The notes: generated by a model from the sequence alone, not told the origin. A DNA stretch of 64,000 bases from Shewanella putrefaciens (GCF_016406325.1 NZ_CP066370.1:1984001-2048000); one strand, 5' to 3'. Positions 8,525 to 21,177 are shown, counted from the stretch's first letter. Numbers and translations are program-made.

Positions 8525-10510
8525 TTAGAAACTCGCGGTGATCCCTGCGTATACGCTACGGCTCTTTTGAATGTAGTCAAGGTCCGTTGCAGCATCATCT
8601 CGTTCTGAATCCGTGAGGTTTGTGACACCTAATTTAAGCCTAAACATTGGGTTTATTTGATAATTGGCTCCAATGTCTAATGAGCCATAACCATCAGATT
8701 TGACGTTTGTCCGCAGATATTGCTCACCAGTATAGTGGTAGGCGACAAAGGTCGATAAGCCATCTAATGCTTGCCACTGTAGTTTAATGTTGTAGCTATC
8801 CTCTGGCGTTAGGGTAAATGGCGTGCCGTTTTGTTTATCTTTTGCATCGGTTTTGCTGTAATTACCACTTAAGCTGAGATCATCGGTCAAATCGTACCAT
8901 GCCTGTAATTCCCAACCTGTTATCTTCGCTTCATTTACGTTTTGGTAGGTTAATACCGCGCCGGGAACCCTATTCCAAGTTTCTGTGATGATTTTATTTT
9001 CAACATCGTTATGGAAATAAGTGATCGAGCCGCCAATATCCGTAGTTTGGTACTGGGTTGATAATTCATAGTTGACTGAGGTTTCAGGTTCTAATTCTGG
9101 GTTACCCGCAAGGGTACAAGAGCCACGGCAAGACGAAATAATATAATCAGCTTGCGATTGTGACATATTAGGGGCTTTAAATGCTTTACCGCCACCGCCT
9201 TTAATCACCCACTCAGAACTGAGGTTATAGACCAAATACAGGCGAGGGCTGAATTCTGTGCCGTAAACATCGTGGTGATCCACACGGCCACCTAGGGTGA
9301 TATTGAGTTCGCCTAGGTTAAATTCATCCTGTAAATAAAGGGCCGATTGATTATCGTCTAATACTCCGTCACCTAAGACGTTGCGGCTATTTTCAAGCTT
9401 AGTCCAGCGATATTCAGCACCACCAGTGAGCATATGATCGCCAAGTAGCACGGTACTTTGCCCATCGAGATTATGGTTGGTTTGGGTGATATTGCCAATC
9501 TCGGCAATTAGGGCTGAGTTATCAGTTACTTCAACATTTTCATAGTAATAGCGTAGGCGAGTATCGCCCCAATTCCAGTGACCATTATGGGTTAACCCTG
9601 AACTTATCCGCTCCGCTTGTTGGTAGTTTGTGAGGATAGCACCATAGTTATTCCAATCGGATTCGCGTTCATCATCGGCATAGCTGAGGTCAAACTGTAA
9701 ATCTTGGTTGCTATCAATAAGCCATTGTAAATTGGCGATGGCACTGATTTCATCTCTGTCTTCAAGGGCATCTAGCTTAGGTTTTAAATCTGAGCGCCAC
9801 GCATCGCGTTTGCTGCTATCCACAATCAGATTTGCTAATAACTTGTCTTTGATAAGTGCGCCACTGGTATAAAAATTATATTTAGTGGTATCACCGCCGT
9901 CACCTTTTGTTGGTGTGTCATATTGCACACCAACACTGGTTTGCCAGTCGTCAGTCGGTTGACGCAATATGACGTTGATGACCCCACCTAGGGCTTCTGA
10001 ACCATATAAAGACGACATAGGGCCACGCACAACTTCAATACGCTCAATTGCTGACATGGGAATAGAAGACAAGTCAAAATCGTTGCCATAAGATGATGTG
10101 AGTGCTTCGCGCGAGTTGATTCGACGGCCATTGATTAAAATCAGTGTGTAATCAGAATCTAATCCACGTAGGCTGATCTCATTGCGGCCATAGGATGTGC
10201 CTTCGCTAATATTCACCCCTTGAAGATAACGCACCGCGCTAGCAAGGTCGTCGATGACCAGCGCATCCAGTTCTGCACGATTAATCACCGATACCGATGC
10301 AGGGGCGGAAAGTTCAGAGTGCTTAGTTTGGGTTGCTGTTACCACGATTCGTTCCATGTCTGGATTGACTGAGGTCGTTTCTGCCGCATTAACTAAGGTT
10401 GTTGAGAGCGATAATCCAATGGCAACCGCACAGGATAAAACCGAAGGGGTAAAACGGGGGAGTGATGGACAATTTATCCGGCTCTTACATAAACGTTGTA
10501 AAGTAAACAT
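8525..10510 (-). CDS. TonB-dependent outer membrane receptor, CirA/IrgA-like (catecholate siderophore)
   Basis: This 661-residue receptor has a long signal sequence (cut near VNAAET). The TonB box region follows as ERIVVTATQTKHSEL. The plug domain includes ISLRGLDSDYTLILINGRRINSR and IERIEVVRGPMSSLYGSEALGGVINVI, very close to the CirA/IrgA/FepA group. The beta-barrel ends in Phe (YAGITASF), the outer-membrane assembly signal. It should import a ferric catecholate-type siderophore. The ATG has GGAAGA upstream, and a Fur-type box lies about 30 bp before the start. It stands alone, without transporter genes. The substrate is inferred from similarity only. Confidence 0.85.
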   Translation of the reverse strand: MFTLQRLCKSRINCPSLPRFTPSVLSCAVAIGLSLSTTLVNAAETTSVNPDMERIVVTATQTKHSELSAPASVSVINRAELDALVIDDLASAVRYLQGVNISEGTSYGRNEISLRGLDSDYTLILINGRRINSREALTSSYGNDFDLSSIPMSAIERIEVVRGPMSSLYGSEALGGVINVILRQPTDDWQTSVGVQYDTPTKGDGGDTTKYNFYTSGALIKDKLLANLIVDSSKRDAWRSDLKPKLDALEDRDEISAIANLQWLIDSNQDLQFDLSYADDERESDWNNYGAILTNYQQAERISSGLTHNGHWNWGDTRLRYYYENVEVTDNSALIAEIGNITQTNHNLDGQSTVLLGDHMLTGGAEYRWTKLENSRNVLGDGVLDDNQSALYLQDEFNLGELNITLGGRVDHHDVYGTEFSPRLYLVYNLSSEWVIKGGGGKAFKAPNMSQSQADYIISSCRGSCTLAGNPELEPETSVNYELSTQYQTTDIGGSITYFHNDVENKIITETWNRVPGAVLTYQNVNEAKITGWELQAWYDLTDDLSLSGNYSKTDAKDKQNGTPFTLTPEDSYNIKLQWQALDGLSTFVAYHYTGEQYLRTNVKSDGYGSLDIGANYQINPMFRLKLGVTNLTDSERDDAATDLDYIQKSRSVYAGITASF

Positions 10511-10540
10511 ATCATTCTTCCTTTGATAAAATTGGGCGAA

Positions 10541-10555
10541 TGATAATTATTCTTA
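10541..10555 (-). promoter_or_regulatory. Fur box upstream of the CirA-like receptor
   Basis: TGATAATTATTCTTA agrees with the 7-1-7 Fur consensus TGATAAT-N-ATTATCA at 12 of 14 positions and lies 31-45 bp upstream of the receptor ATG. Confidence 0.75.
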
Positions 10556-10659
10556 ATGGTGGCAACAAGTGAATGGCTCACCATTATATGTAAATCTATT
10601 GTAAGTTTTACGTATGAAAATGAATTAGTTAATAATAAGTGGAATAGTGATGCATAATT

Positions 10660-10694
10660 AAGCAACAAGGGAGTGTGGGCTCCCTTGTTGCTTT
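10660..10694. terminator. Strong hairpin after the chemoreceptor gene
   Basis: GCAACAAGGGAG pairs perfectly with CTCCCTTGTTGC (12 bp, six-base loop), just downstream of the chemoreceptor stop on the minus strand. Confidence 0.75.
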
Positions 10695-10699
10695 AATCA

Positions 10700-12208
10700 T
10701 TAGACTTTTAATCCCACCATAAGTTGGTCGAGTTGTCCTGCTGTCGCTTGCAGTTCATCGCAACCTGAAACTGATTGATTCGCCGATTGTTCAACATCAT
10801 GGGATTGATTGCGAATTTCCATCAGATTGGTGGCTATCTCATTGGCTACTGCCGATTGCTCTTCGGCGGAAGTCGCAATAAGTACGCTCATTTCAAATAC
10901 TTTGTTGCTATGGTGGGCGATAAACTCTAAATCTTTACCTGTTTGCAGTACGTGTTGCTTGCCTTCATTGGCTTGGTTCACAGTACGCGACATGACTTGC
11001 GTTAGGTTACGTATGCCCGATTGCAACGATTCAATCATGGTTTTAATTTCAACGGTAGCCGATTGAGTGCGGCTTGCGAGGGTTCTTACTTCATCAGCAA
11101 CGACAGCAAACCCGCGGCCTTGTTCACCCGCGCGTGCCGCTTCAATCGCGGCGTTGAGAGCGAGTAGGTTGGTTTGTTGGGAAATGGCATTAATGCTTGA
11201 AACGACTTCATCTATCTTGCTGGCATTATCATTGAGAATATTGACGGCATTTGAGGCGTCAGAAATTTCATCCGATAGCAGATCAATGGCTTTGACTGTG
11301 GTTTCAATGTCTTTACCACCCGCACTCACTTGCTGATTAGCTTCTTGAGTTTCGGCAGAGGATTGCTCGGCATTGCGGGCGACTTCTTTTACGGCGGCGG
11401 TCATTTCTTCCATTGCAGTCGCTAAAGAATCGAGATGTTGACGTTGATTTACCGCGAGGGATTGACCTTGCTGCGCGGTGCTACGAAACGATGACACCAC
11501 CTCGCGAATTTTATTGGTCGACTCCGCAATTTGCTTCACTAAGGTATGTTGCCGTTCGACTAAGGTATCAATGCTGATGGCTAAGATACTGAATTCGTCC
11601 TTCACTTCGAAAAAGTTTAAACGTCCGGTTAAATCGCCTGAGGCCGCTCTTTTTAACGCCATGACAGTGGTGTAAAGCGCGCCACCGACAAAAGTTGAAA
11701 TGTAATAGCTAAACAAAAATAGCACAAACAACAGTGCCGCCATCAGCCCATACACCAACAGGTTATCTTTGGCGAGTAGGGCATCTATCTCTGTATTATC
11801 AATGGAAATAATCGTGATCTGATTTTGATCATTAACGCCACTTATTGCCCTTTGGGATTGACTATCATCAATACCGCCACCACTGCGGGCGATGGATTGT
11901 GCTTTATTATCAGCATTATTCAGGGCAATGACGTTTACATTACCGTGACTGAGTTGGTTTTGTAGCCGTTGGCGTTCTTGGTCTGGTAATTTGCTATGGA
12001 GCTGGGCGGTTATCTGATTAATTTGTTGTGCTGAGTTTTGCAGTGTCTTGAAATGTGTATCAATAAGGGTTTGCTGAAACTGGATATTAAGAAAAACCGC
12101 TAATCCCACAATCATAATCATGGGGACAAGGGCGAGAATAGCGAATTTAGTTTTTAAGGTCATGTGGATAAGATATTGATCTATCCAACGAAATTTTACT
12201 TCTTTCAT
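10700..12208 (-). CDS. Methyl-accepting chemotaxis protein
   Basis: This 502-residue transmembrane chemoreceptor signals through CheW and CheA. A first membrane helix lies at about residues 22-44, followed by a roughly 110-residue periplasmic domain without a motif I recognise. A second helix lies at about 150-172, then a HAMP linker. The signalling tip is canonical ([27 protein letters not shown]). The C-terminus (QLMVGLKV) lacks a CheR-binding pentapeptide. The upstream promoter fits sigma-28, placing it in the flagellar and chemotaxis regulon. The ligand is unknown. Confidence 0.92.
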   Translation of the reverse strand: MKEVKFRWIDQYLIHMTLKTKFAILALVPMIMIVGLAVFLNIQFQQTLIDTHFKTLQNSAQQINQITAQLHSKLPDQERQRLQNQLSHGNVNVIALNNADNKAQSIARSGGGIDDSQSQRAISGVNDQNQITIISIDNTEIDALLAKDNLLVYGLMAALLFVLFLFSYYISTFVGGALYTTVMALKRAASGDLTGRLNFFEVKDEFSILAISIDTLVERQHTLVKQIAESTNKIREVVSSFRSTAQQGQSLAVNQRQHLDSLATAMEEMTAAVKEVARNAEQSSAETQEANQQVSAGGKDIETTVKAIDLLSDEISDASNAVNILNDNASKIDEVVSSINAISQQTNLLALNAAIEAARAGEQGRGFAVVADEVRTLASRTQSATVEIKTMIESLQSGIRNLTQVMSRTVNQANEGKQHVLQTGKDLEFIAHHSNKVFEMSVLIATSAEEQSAVANEIATNLMEIRNQSHDVEQSANQSVSGCDELQATAGQLDQLMVGLKV

Positions 12209-13715
<1,507 letters not shown>

Positions 13716-13730
13716 CGGAGCTGTAATAGC

Positions 13731-16118
13731 ATGAAATTTAGCGAATCTTGGCTTCGTGAATGGGTAAACCCTTCAGTCAGCCGTGAAGCATTATCCCACC
13801 AGATCACTATGGCCGGCCTTGAGGTTGATGGCGTAGATCCTGTTGCCGCCGATTTTAATGGTGTGGTAGTGGGTGAAGTGGTTGAGTGTGGTCAGCATCC
13901 CGATGCCGATAAATTGCGCGTGACCAAAGTCAGCGTGGGCACAGGCGAGCTTATCGATATCGTCTGCGGTGCACCAAACTGCCGTCAGGGTCTTAAAGTG
14001 GCCGTGGCTATGGTTGGTGCCGTATTACCTGGCGATTTCAAAATCAAGAAAGCCAAGCTGCGTGGCATGCCATCAGAAGGCATGTTGTGTTCATACAGCG
14101 AGCTTGGCATTAACGTCGAAAGCGATGGCATTATCGAACTGCCATTGGACGCGCCATTAGGCACGGATCTGCGTGAGTATCTCAAACTTGATGACGCCGT
14201 GATAGAAGTGGATTTAACCGCTAACCGTGCCGATTGTTTAGGCATGGTAGGTCTTGCCCGTGAAGTGGGCGTGTTAAACCGCCAAGCAGTGGTTGAGCCA
14301 CAGTGGCAAGCCGTTACGCCAACGATAGATGCTAAAGTAACCATTAACGTTAAGGCGCCAGCGGCATGCCCCCGCTACTTAGGTCGCGTGGTGAAAAACG
14401 TCAATGTGAAAGCACCAACGCCTTTATGGATGCAGGAAAAACTGCGCCGTAGCGGTATTCGCTCTATCGATCCTATCGTTGATATCACTAACTTTGTGTT
14501 AGTTGAATTTGGTCAGCCGATGCACGCTTTCGATCTGGCCAAATTAACGGGCGATATCCAAGTGCGTTTAGGCAACGGCGAAGAGAAAATCACTCTGCTT
14601 GATGGCAGCGAAGTGACGATTCCAAGCGATACCTTAGTGATCGCCGACGATGCGCGTCCATTAGCCCTTGCAGGCGTGTTTGGCGGCGAATACTCAGGGG
14701 TAAGCGACACGACCCAAGATATTCTACTTGAATGTGCCTTCTTCGCGCCTTTAGCGATTATGGGTAAATCACGTCGCTTAGGTTTGCACACAGATTCATC
14801 ACACCGCTTTGAACGTGGTGTTGACCCTGAGATGCAACACAAGGTTATCGACCGTGCGACCCGTTTAGTACTTGATATCTGTGGCGGCGAAGCGGGCCCA
14901 GTGGTGGAAGCGAAATCGGATGCTGATTTACCCAAACCTGCACAAATCCTGTTACGTCGTAGTAAGTTAGATAGAATTTTGGGGCACCATGTGCCAGACA
15001 CTGATGTGGTTGAGATTCTGCAACGTCTAGGCTTTAGTGTGGTTGCAAGCCAAGATAGCTGGCAGGTGACCACGGCCACGTATCGCTTCGATATGGCGAT
15101 TGAGGAAGACTTAATCGAAGAAGTGGCGCGTATCTACGGTTATGACAATATTCCTAATACGGCGCCTGTTGCCGCGCTGCGTATGTCAGATCATAAAGAA
15201 TCTGACTTAAGCCTAAAACGCGTTCGTGCCTTACTGGTCGCTCGCGGCTTCCAAGAAGCGGTTACCTACAGCTTTGTTGATCCGAAATTGCAAAATCTGG
15301 TGCATCCCGGTGAGCAGGCTATGGTGTTACCAAACCCCATTTCCAGTGAAATGTCGGCCATGCGCCTGTCAATGTTCACTGGTTTATTGGCCGCCGTTGG
15401 CTACAACCAAAGTCGTCAGCAGAGTCGAGTGAGACTTTTTGAAACTGGCCTGCGCTTTGTTCCTGATATCAATGCAGAATCCGGTGTAAGACAGCAAGCT
15501 ATGCTCGCTTGTGTCATTACAGGGCTTCAAAATGATGAACATTGGGCTATGGAATCGAAAACCGTTGATTTTTTCGACCTTAAAGGTGATTTAGAAGCAA
15601 TTATCGGCTTGACAGTTTCCGCGTCAGAATTTAGCTTTAGAGTAGCAACGCATTCTGCCCTCCATCCGGGGCAATGTGCTGAAATATTGAGAAATGATCG
15701 AGTGATCGGTCATATAGGTGCAATCCATCCTAGTTTGGAGAAGCCTTTTGGACTCAATGGTAAAACCATCGTTTTTGAGTTGGAATTGGATGCTTTATTG
15801 CATACCAGTTTACCGCTAGCCCAAGCTGTATCTAAGTTTCCAGCTAATCGTCGTGATATCGCAGTTGTAGTAGATGAGAGTGTATCTGCAGGCGATGTAA
15901 TGAAAGTGATAAGAAAAGTTGGCGAAAATCAGTTGGTTGGCATAAACTTGTTCGATGTATACTTAGGTAAAGGTGTTGAACCCGGCAAGAAGAGCCTGGC
16001 GATAGCACTTACATTACAAGACACTACTCGTACACTTGAGGAAAAAGAGATCGCTGAGACAGTTGAATCAGTTGTTTCTGCCCTTAAGACCGAGTTCAAC
16101 GCATCGTTGAGGGATTAA
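13731..16118 (+). CDS. pheT: Phenylalanyl-tRNA synthetase beta subunit
   Basis: This is the 795-residue beta chain. An N-terminal tRNA-binding (EMAP/OB-like) domain contains [11 protein letters not shown] at about residues 50-60. The B3/B4 editing core, B5 domain and C-terminal anticodon-binding (FDX-ACB) domain follow; [13 protein letters not shown] marks the last. The length and order are standard. It is co-transcribed with pheS (15-bp gap) and is followed after three bases by ihfA, the conserved gammaproteobacterial order. ATG start with a GGAG site. Confidence 0.97.
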   Translation: MKFSESWLREWVNPSVSREALSHQITMAGLEVDGVDPVAADFNGVVVGEVVECGQHPDADKLRVTKVSVGTGELIDIVCGAPNCRQGLKVAVAMVGAVLPGDFKIKKAKLRGMPSEGMLCSYSELGINVESDGIIELPLDAPLGTDLREYLKLDDAVIEVDLTANRADCLGMVGLAREVGVLNRQAVVEPQWQAVTPTIDAKVTINVKAPAACPRYLGRVVKNVNVKAPTPLWMQEKLRRSGIRSIDPIVDITNFVLVEFGQPMHAFDLAKLTGDIQVRLGNGEEKITLLDGSEVTIPSDTLVIADDARPLALAGVFGGEYSGVSDTTQDILLECAFFAPLAIMGKSRRLGLHTDSSHRFERGVDPEMQHKVIDRATRLVLDICGGEAGPVVEAKSDADLPKPAQILLRRSKLDRILGHHVPDTDVVEILQRLGFSVVASQDSWQVTTATYRFDMAIEEDLIEEVARIYGYDNIPNTAPVAALRMSDHKESDLSLKRVRALLVARGFQEAVTYSFVDPKLQNLVHPGEQAMVLPNPISSEMSAMRLSMFTGLLAAVGYNQSRQQSRVRLFETGLRFVPDINAESGVRQQAMLACVITGLQNDEHWAMESKTVDFFDLKGDLEAIIGLTVSASEFSFRVATHSALHPGQCAEILRNDRVIGHIGAIHPSLEKPFGLNGKTIVFELELDALLHTSLPLAQAVSKFPANRRDIAVVVDESVSAGDVMKVIRKVGENQLVGINLFDVYLGKGVEPGKKSLAIALTLQDTTRTLEEKEIAETVESVVSALKTEFNASLRD

Positions 16119-16121
16119 AGT

Positions 16122-16418
16122 ATGGCACTTACCAAAGCCGAAATGGCAGAACATCTTTTTGAAACACTGGGAATGAACAAGCGTGTCGCCAAAGAGATGG
16201 TTGAGTCGTTCTTTGAAGAAATTCGGGGCGCACTTGAAAGTGGTGAGCAGGTCAAGTTATCTGGCTTTGGCAACTTTGACCTTAGGGACAAGAATCAAAG
16301 ACCGGGAAGGAACCCAAAAACAGGCGAAGATATTCCTATTTCTGCTCGCCGTGTCGTGACTTTCCGTCCCGGCCAGAAGCTGAAAACTCGTGTAGAAGCT
16401 GCAAATACGGGTAAATAA
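16122..16418 (+). CDS. ihfA: Integration host factor alpha subunit
   Basis: The 98-residue DNA-bending protein forms a heterodimer with IhfB. The beta-ribbon arm is typical ([20 protein letters not shown]), with the intercalating Pro in GRNPKTGE. It begins three bases after pheT, the conserved pheST-ihfA operon. IHF takes part in nucleoid structure, sigma-54 promoters and, in several systems, CRISPR spacer integration. A strong terminator follows the stop. Confidence 0.97.
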   Translation: MALTKAEMAEHLFETLGMNKRVAKEMVESFFEEIRGALESGEQVKLSGFGNFDLRDKNQRPGRNPKTGEDIPISARRVVTFRPGQKLKTRVEAANTGK

Positions 16419-16433
16419 TTTCGTTTGTTTGAT

Positions 16434-16477
16434 GGGAAAGCCACTCCATAGCGAGTGGCTTTCCTGTTTATTTTTTT
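16434..16477 (+). terminator. Intrinsic terminator after ihfA
   Basis: GGAAAGCCACTC pairs with GAGTGGCTTTCC (12 bp) and is followed by TGTTTATTTTTTT. Confidence 0.88.
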
Positions 16478-16514
16478 CGCCACATTATCCTATCCACTGT
16501 CTGAGGTGATTTCT

Positions 16515-17456
16515 TTGTCAAGACAGCCTAAATATTTTGACCGTCGCTTTACACTCGCCTTGCTACACCCTAAATATTGGGGCTCGTGGTTAGCGATTGG
16601 TTTACTGGTTATTTTTGGACTTATGCCCGCATGGCTGCGTGATCCCATTGCAAGATTATTAGCAAAATGGGTTATTCCTATTGCCAAAAAGCCGATTAGA
16701 GTGGCAAGAGCGAATTTGAAAGCCTGTTTTCCTGAAAAATCTGCCGCTGAAATTGAAGCATTGATCAAAGATAACGTAGAACACTTCGTCTTGGTGCTTT
16801 TATCCCAAGGTGAGTTATTAGTTCGCTCGAAAGCACATTTACGCCGCCGTGTGAGCCTGTTTGGATTTGAGCATGTGAAAAAAGCGCAGGCAGCGGGACA
16901 ACCGATTATTTTTATCATGCCCCATGTCTGGCCGATAGATTATGCCGGATTACGCATCAATTGTGAGATGCCTCTGGTGACTATGGCAAAAGCCCATAAA
17001 AACGGTTTGTTTAATTGGTTTAGTAATCGGGTGCGCAGTAGCTGTGGCGGCCATGTGTATATGCGTGAGGCGGGTATTCGGGCCTTATTGGCCGAGCTTA
17101 AGCAGAATAACAGCTTTTTTTATTTGCCTGATGAGGATTTAGGTCCAGAACAAAGTGTGTTTACGCCTTTTCTTGGGACGGTTAAAGCGACGCTTCCTGT
17201 GGTTGGACGTTTAGCGCAGGCGGGTAATGCTCAAGTATTACCTGTAAAGATTGGCTATAACCAAGCTCAATATCGGTTTGAACTGACTGTGATGCCTGCT
17301 ATTGCTCCGGAAGATATGCAGGGGAAAGAGAATGAAGCCTTGGCACTCAATAAGGTTGTAGAGCAGGTGATCTTGGCTTACCCAGAGCAATATATGTGGT
17401 TTCTGCGCTTATTAAAAACGCGTCCAGAGGGAGAGGCTTCTATTTATGGTAACTAA
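16515..17456 (+). CDS. lpxM: Lipid A acyltransferase, LpxM-like
   Basis: The protein adds a late acyl chain to Kdo2-lipid A at the inner membrane. It has 313 residues, a membrane helix near 27-47 (WLAIGLLVIFGLMP), and the family's HX4D catalytic motif as HVWPID. YLPDEDLGPEQSVF and TVKATLPVVGRL resemble LpxM more than LpxL. I chose the TTG at 16515 (MSRQPKYFDRRF) because GAGGTG lies six bases upstream; the longer frame from 16455 would start inside the ihfA terminator. LpxL versus LpxM is not certain from sequence reading alone. Confidence 0.85.
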   Translation: MSRQPKYFDRRFTLALLHPKYWGSWLAIGLLVIFGLMPAWLRDPIARLLAKWVIPIAKKPIRVARANLKACFPEKSAAEIEALIKDNVEHFVLVLLSQGELLVRSKAHLRRRVSLFGFEHVKKAQAAGQPIIFIMPHVWPIDYAGLRINCEMPLVTMAKAHKNGLFNWFSNRVRSSCGGHVYMREAGIRALLAELKQNNSFFYLPDEDLGPEQSVFTPFLGTVKATLPVVGRLAQAGNAQVLPVKIGYNQAQYRFELTVMPAIAPEDMQGKENEALALNKVVEQVILAYPEQYMWFLRLLKTRPEGEASIYGN

Positions 17457-17476
17457 AAACGTTTGATGATGTATCT

Positions 17477-17512
17477 AAAAAGGCTTTGAGGCGGTTAGCT
17501 CAAAGCCTTTTG
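17477..17512 (+). terminator. Intrinsic terminator after lpxM
   Basis: AAAAGGCTTTGAG pairs with CTCAAAGCCTTTT across a short loop, followed by GTACTTT. Confidence 0.85.
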
Positions 17513-17592
17513 TACTTTGGGGAAGGAACTAGAAATATCAGCACCGAACATCGACATGTTTTCAATCTCGATACAATCAATGATACAGATAC

Positions 17593-17940
17593 CTATTCCT
17601 GCTCCATTTCAAGTTGCATCAGTAACATATCTTCGCCGTCGAGAACGCGGGTTCGATAGCTTTGACAAGCAGGGCAGACGATGGAGCGTTCATTCAGTTC
17701 AGACGATGTTTGGCAATCGAGGCATTCAATCACCAAGGGCTGTAATTGCATATTGAGCTGAGCTTCTTTGCATATACCATCGAGTTTAAAGGTATCGAAG
17801 GCCGTTTGCAGTAATGCGGGCTCAACCCCACTCATCACCCCAAGTTTAATCTCTACCCGAGTGATCTTATTTGCCTGATTGGCGAGCGCGTGTTGTTCAC
17901 ATTGCTCAATCAGGGCACTCACAATCGAATATTCGTGCAT
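17593..17940 (-). CDS. hypA: Hydrogenase nickel insertion protein HypA
   Basis: HypA is the zinc-containing nickel chaperone that works with HypB on [NiFe] hydrogenase. The 115-residue protein starts MHEYS, in which His2 is a nickel ligand, and has two CXXC zinc pairs (CLDC and CPAC). The start at 17940 overlaps the hypE stop by one base (TGATG). It is the last gene of the hypBCDEA operon. Confidence 0.95.
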   Translation of the reverse strand: MHEYSIVSALIEQCEQHALANQANKITRVEIKLGVMSGVEPALLQTAFDTFKLDGICKEAQLNMQLQPLVIECLDCQTSSELNERSIVCPACQSYRTRVLDGEDMLLMQLEMEQE

Positions 17941-18956
17941 CAGCAAATCCTTGGCAGCAGTTCACCTTGGGGAAGATCGAGATAGCGCTTGGTATTCCAC
18001 GGGGTTTTTAAAATCACTTTCCCTGCGGTTTCATCTGTTACCGTGCCGATAATGGCAGCCTGTTCACAGTGACCAAAACGCTGCATAATCTCGAGCGCAC
18101 CTAAGGCAATCTCCTGAGGTACAGCAAGGACAAAGGTGCCTTCATTGGCGAGATCCATGGCTTCAAAGCCGTAGAGTTCGCATAGGCCTTTGACTTCATC
18201 ACAAACGGGAATACTCGCCTCATTCACTGTGATCCCCACATTGGAGGCAACCGCCCACTCATTTAATACCGCTGATAAACCACCGCGGGTGGCATCACGC
18301 ATCGCATGAATGGGAATATTGGCGGCAATCAACTGCTCCACGACGGGCCAGAGCGTCGCGCAATCGCTTTGCAGCGCTGATTCGAGCACTAAACCTTCAC
18401 GAGCCATTAAAATGGCCGCACCGTGACAGCCAATATCACGGGAGACAATAATCGTATCGCCCGCAGTGAGATTTGCAGCCGAGATATTGGGACGCAGGAT
18501 GCGGCCAATACCTGATGTGTTAATAAATAAACCATCGGCGCAGCCCTTGGGGACAACCTTAGTATCGCCGCAAACAATCCGTGCACCACTTTGTTTTAAT
18601 TCTTTGGCCATACTGCGGACGATTGTGGTTAAGTCATTGATAGAAAAACCTTCTTCTATAATCACACTGCAACTCAAATACTGAGGTTCAGCGCCCATCA
18701 TGGCGAGATCGTTAACAGTGCCCGCGATAGCAAGCTTGCCGATATCACCGCCGGCAAAAAATAGGGGCGATACAGTGAAAGAGTCCGTGGTAAAAGCATT
18801 GGCGCCATGTAAGTCAAGTTTTGCAGCATCTTCTTCGCTGCGAAGGATGGGATTATCAAACTCAGCAAAAAATAGATCGCGAATGAGTTTGTTCATCTCT
18901 TTGCCGCCACCGCCGTGACTGAGTTGAATGGATTTATCTTTTGGTGTATCACCCAT
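17940..18956 (-). CDS. hypE: Hydrogenase maturation protein HypE
   Basis: HypE dehydrates the carbamoyl group carried on its C-terminal cysteine to a cyanide ligand for the [NiFe] active-site iron. The 338-residue protein ends in PRIC, the required carboxyl-terminal Cys. The N-terminus has the glycine-rich [14 protein letters not shown], and the body is PurM/AIR-synthase-like. I chose the ATG at 18956 (MGDTPKDK), which overlaps the hypD end by eight bases; the open frame extends to 19001 without a better start. Its substrate carbamoyl group comes from HypF, which is not in the window. Confidence 0.95.
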   Translation of the reverse strand: MGDTPKDKSIQLSHGGGGKEMNKLIRDLFFAEFDNPILRSEEDAAKLDLHGANAFTTDSFTVSPLFFAGGDIGKLAIAGTVNDLAMMGAEPQYLSCSVIIEEGFSINDLTTIVRSMAKELKQSGARIVCGDTKVVPKGCADGLFINTSGIGRILRPNISAANLTAGDTIIVSRDIGCHGAAILMAREGLVLESALQSDCATLWPVVEQLIAANIPIHAMRDATRGGLSAVLNEWAVASNVGITVNEASIPVCDEVKGLCELYGFEAMDLANEGTFVLAVPQEIALGALEIMQRFGHCEQAAIIGTVTDETAGKVILKTPWNTKRYLDLPQGELLPRIC

Positions 18957-20088
18957 GATGTGGCTCCTTAATATCGACGCCTTGATAGCGGTAATAGGCA
19001 TTGCAGGCGCCTTCAGAGCTGACCATACAACTGCCTAATGGCGTTTCAGGGTTGCAACCTCGGCCAAAGACTTTGCAGTCCTTAGGCTTCGCGAGGCCGC
19101 GAAGAATATCACCGCACTGACAGGCCTTATGATCATCAATTTCTTTCACGGGCAAGCGATCTTTAAACCGTAGTTCGGCGTCTCTATGGGCATATTCAGG
19201 TCTGAGTTGCAGCGCTGAATTGGGTATTGGGCCAAGGCCGCGCCAGCGAAATTGCGGTCTAACACTAAAGAATTGGTTCACTTTAGCTTGTGCTGTGAGA
19301 TTGCCATCCTCTGATACGGCGCGGCTATATTGGATATCAAGCTCGGCTTTCCCTGCCGCTTTTTGTCGGACAATACGCAGGATGGATTCCATTACATCGA
19401 CAGGTTCAAAACCTGAGACCACTACGGGTGTGCCATATTGTGCGACCGCTGGGCGGTAGATTTTAGCGCCACTTATCACACTGACATGGGCCGGGCCAAT
19501 AAAGGCATTCACTCGCGCATTAGGATCGTGCATGACGGCATCAATGGCAGGAGGCACTAATACATGGTTGATATGGAAAAGCAGGTTATCGAGTTTTTCA
19601 TGTTCGGCGAGTTGAAGCAGAATTGCCGTCATTGGCGTTGAGGTTTCAAAACCTATGGCGAAAAAAACAACGATTTTATCGGGGTTATCACGGGCAATTT
19701 TGAGCGTATCTAAGGGATCGTAAATCGGGCGGATATCGCAGCCTTTAGCCCTAAAACTGGCTAAAGAGCCTTGAGAACCGGGCACGCGGATCATATCGCC
19801 CAGCGTCACAAGGATCACATTTTCTTGGGAGGCAAGCGCTGCGGCTTGGTCGATACGTTCCTTTGGCATCACGCATACAGGGCAACCCGGGCCGTGGATA
19901 AATTCAATATTATCCGGCAGTAAATCCAACAAACCGTATTTCATTATGGTGTGGGTATGGCCACCACACACCTCCATAATATTGATTTGTTGCTTGATCG
20001 TTTTAGCCGTTAGCTGAATGTCCCGCGCCAAATTGGCGATAGTCTGGGGATCGCGAAAGCCTTGGTAGAGGTGTTTTAGTTCAAGCAT
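18949..20088 (-). CDS. hypD: Hydrogenase maturation protein HypD
   Basis: HypD is the 4Fe-4S scaffold on which the Fe(CN)2CO unit is built together with HypC. The 379-residue protein shows the signature CGGHTH at 41-46 and GPGCPVC at 66-72. The C-terminal cysteine-rich cluster region runs from ACQCGDILRGL through FGRGCNPETPLGSC to EGACNAYYRYQG. The ATG at 20088 has an AAAGAGA site. The stop overlaps hypE. Confidence 0.96.
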   Translation of the reverse strand: MLELKHLYQGFRDPQTIANLARDIQLTAKTIKQQINIMEVCGGHTHTIMKYGLLDLLPDNIEFIHGPGCPVCVMPKERIDQAAALASQENVILVTLGDMIRVPGSQGSLASFRAKGCDIRPIYDPLDTLKIARDNPDKIVVFFAIGFETSTPMTAILLQLAEHEKLDNLLFHINHVLVPPAIDAVMHDPNARVNAFIGPAHVSVISGAKIYRPAVAQYGTPVVVSGFEPVDVMESILRIVRQKAAGKAELDIQYSRAVSEDGNLTAQAKVNQFFSVRPQFRWRGLGPIPNSALQLRPEYAHRDAELRFKDRLPVKEIDDHKACQCGDILRGLAKPKDCKVFGRGCNPETPLGSCMVSSEGACNAYYRYQGVDIKEPHHG

Positions 20089-20149
20089 TCTCTTTCCTTG
20101 GTGCGCTGATTGAGCGCACGCCTTTTATCGAAAAAGGATTTAATGTGGG

Positions 20150-20395
20150 TTAATGCATGGCTTCATTTTCAAGTTTTGTGACGATTTCTTGATAAAGTTC
20201 AAGACTTTGTTGTGCATCTTCTTTGTCAATTTTATTCATCACAAAGCCAATATGAATAAGCACATAGTCACCAATTTCAAGCGGCTCAGTCATTAAATGA
20301 CTACTGACATCGCGGCGAACCCCTAAGGTGTCGACGGTGACACTCTGGCGCTCGGCATCAATGGCCACGACTTGGGAAGGAATGGATAAGCACAT
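20150..20395 (-). CDS. hypC: Hydrogenase maturation chaperone HypC/HybG family
   Basis: The 81-residue chaperone starts MCLSIP, in which Cys2 binds the iron unit and the hydrogenase large-subunit precursor. It carries the usual EPLEIGDYVLIHIGFVMNKI segment. Its ATG overlaps the hypB TAA by one base. hypD follows after 61 bp. Confidence 0.95.
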   Translation of the reverse strand: MCLSIPSQVVAIDAERQSVTVDTLGVRRDVSSHLMTEPLEIGDYVLIHIGFVMNKIDKEDAQQSLELYQEIVTKLENEAMH

Positions 20396-21177
20396 TATTG
20401 CGACTCTCCCACAGATGTTTGGCGAATATTGTCCTTAAGCCACTGGGCAACGGCCTGCATTGAGTCGCCATCTTTAATTGAGACTTCAATGATTTGGGTA
20501 TCTGGATTGAGTTTTTTTAGCTGGGCTCTGGCTTCGGCTAGATTGAAATCAAAATAGGGCAGCAGATCGCACTTAGTGATAAAAACGACATCGGCGCGGC
20601 GGAACATTACCGGATATTTTTCAATCTTATCATCGCCCTCTGGTACGGATAGCAGCACGATATTTTTATGGGTGCCCACATCATAGCTTGCAGGACAAAC
20701 GAGGTTGCCGACGTTTTCCACAAAACAAATATCTAAGCCTTCAAGGGGTAAGTGGTGCAGGGCGCCGTGAACCATGAAGGCATCAAGGTGACAAGCCGAT
20801 CCGGTTTGAATTTGGTAGGCTTTAATACCTTTCGCGATGAGACGATCAGCATCGCGCGAGGTTTCTAAATCGCCTTCAATCACCGCATAGTTAAGCGTGG
20901 TGTATTCTTTGAGGTTTTCTAAAAGCGTGGTTTTACCACTGCCAGGACTGCTCATCAAATTAAAGGCGGTAATATTATGCGCCTCGAAATGAGCACGATT
21001 ATGGCCCGCTTCAACATCATTTTTGTCGAGAATTTTGTGAATAACCGATAAGGTTTTTTTATCGTTTAACTGGGGATTCGTGTGCAGTTCAGGATGGTGG
21101 TGCTCGTGGTTATGTGAATGCGCGCCGAGATGATCATGTTCGTGGCGGGTAAGAGAGCAGCCGCAGTCTTTACACAT
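20395..21177 (-). CDS. hypB: Hydrogenase nickel incorporation GTPase HypB
   Basis: HypB is the GTPase that drives nickel insertion. The 260-residue protein opens MCKDCGC and then has a histidine-rich stretch (about residues 12-33, many HxH pairs) used for nickel storage. A P-loop (SSPGSGKTT) follows at about 77-85, with the zinc/nickel site around GSACHLD. It is the first gene of the operon in the window; hypF and hydrogenase structural genes are absent upstream. Confidence 0.96.
   Translation of the reverse strand: MCKDCGCSLTRHEHDHLGAHSHNHEHHHPELHTNPQLNDKKTLSVIHKILDKNDVEAGHNRAHFEAHNITAFNLMSSPGSGKTTLLENLKEYTTLNYAVIEGDLETSRDADRLIAKGIKAYQIQTGSACHLDAFMVHGALHHLPLEGLDICFVENVGNLVCPASYDVGTHKNIVLLSVPEGDDKIEKYPVMFRRADVVFITKCDLLPYFDFNLAEARAQLKKLNPDTQIIEVSIKDGDSMQAVAQWLKDNIRQTSVGESQ

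Noticed and set aside
17940..18956. HypE read as selenophosphate synthetase or another PurM-like enzyme
   Set aside because: The C-terminal PRIC and the overlapping hypD and hypA genes settle it as HypE.
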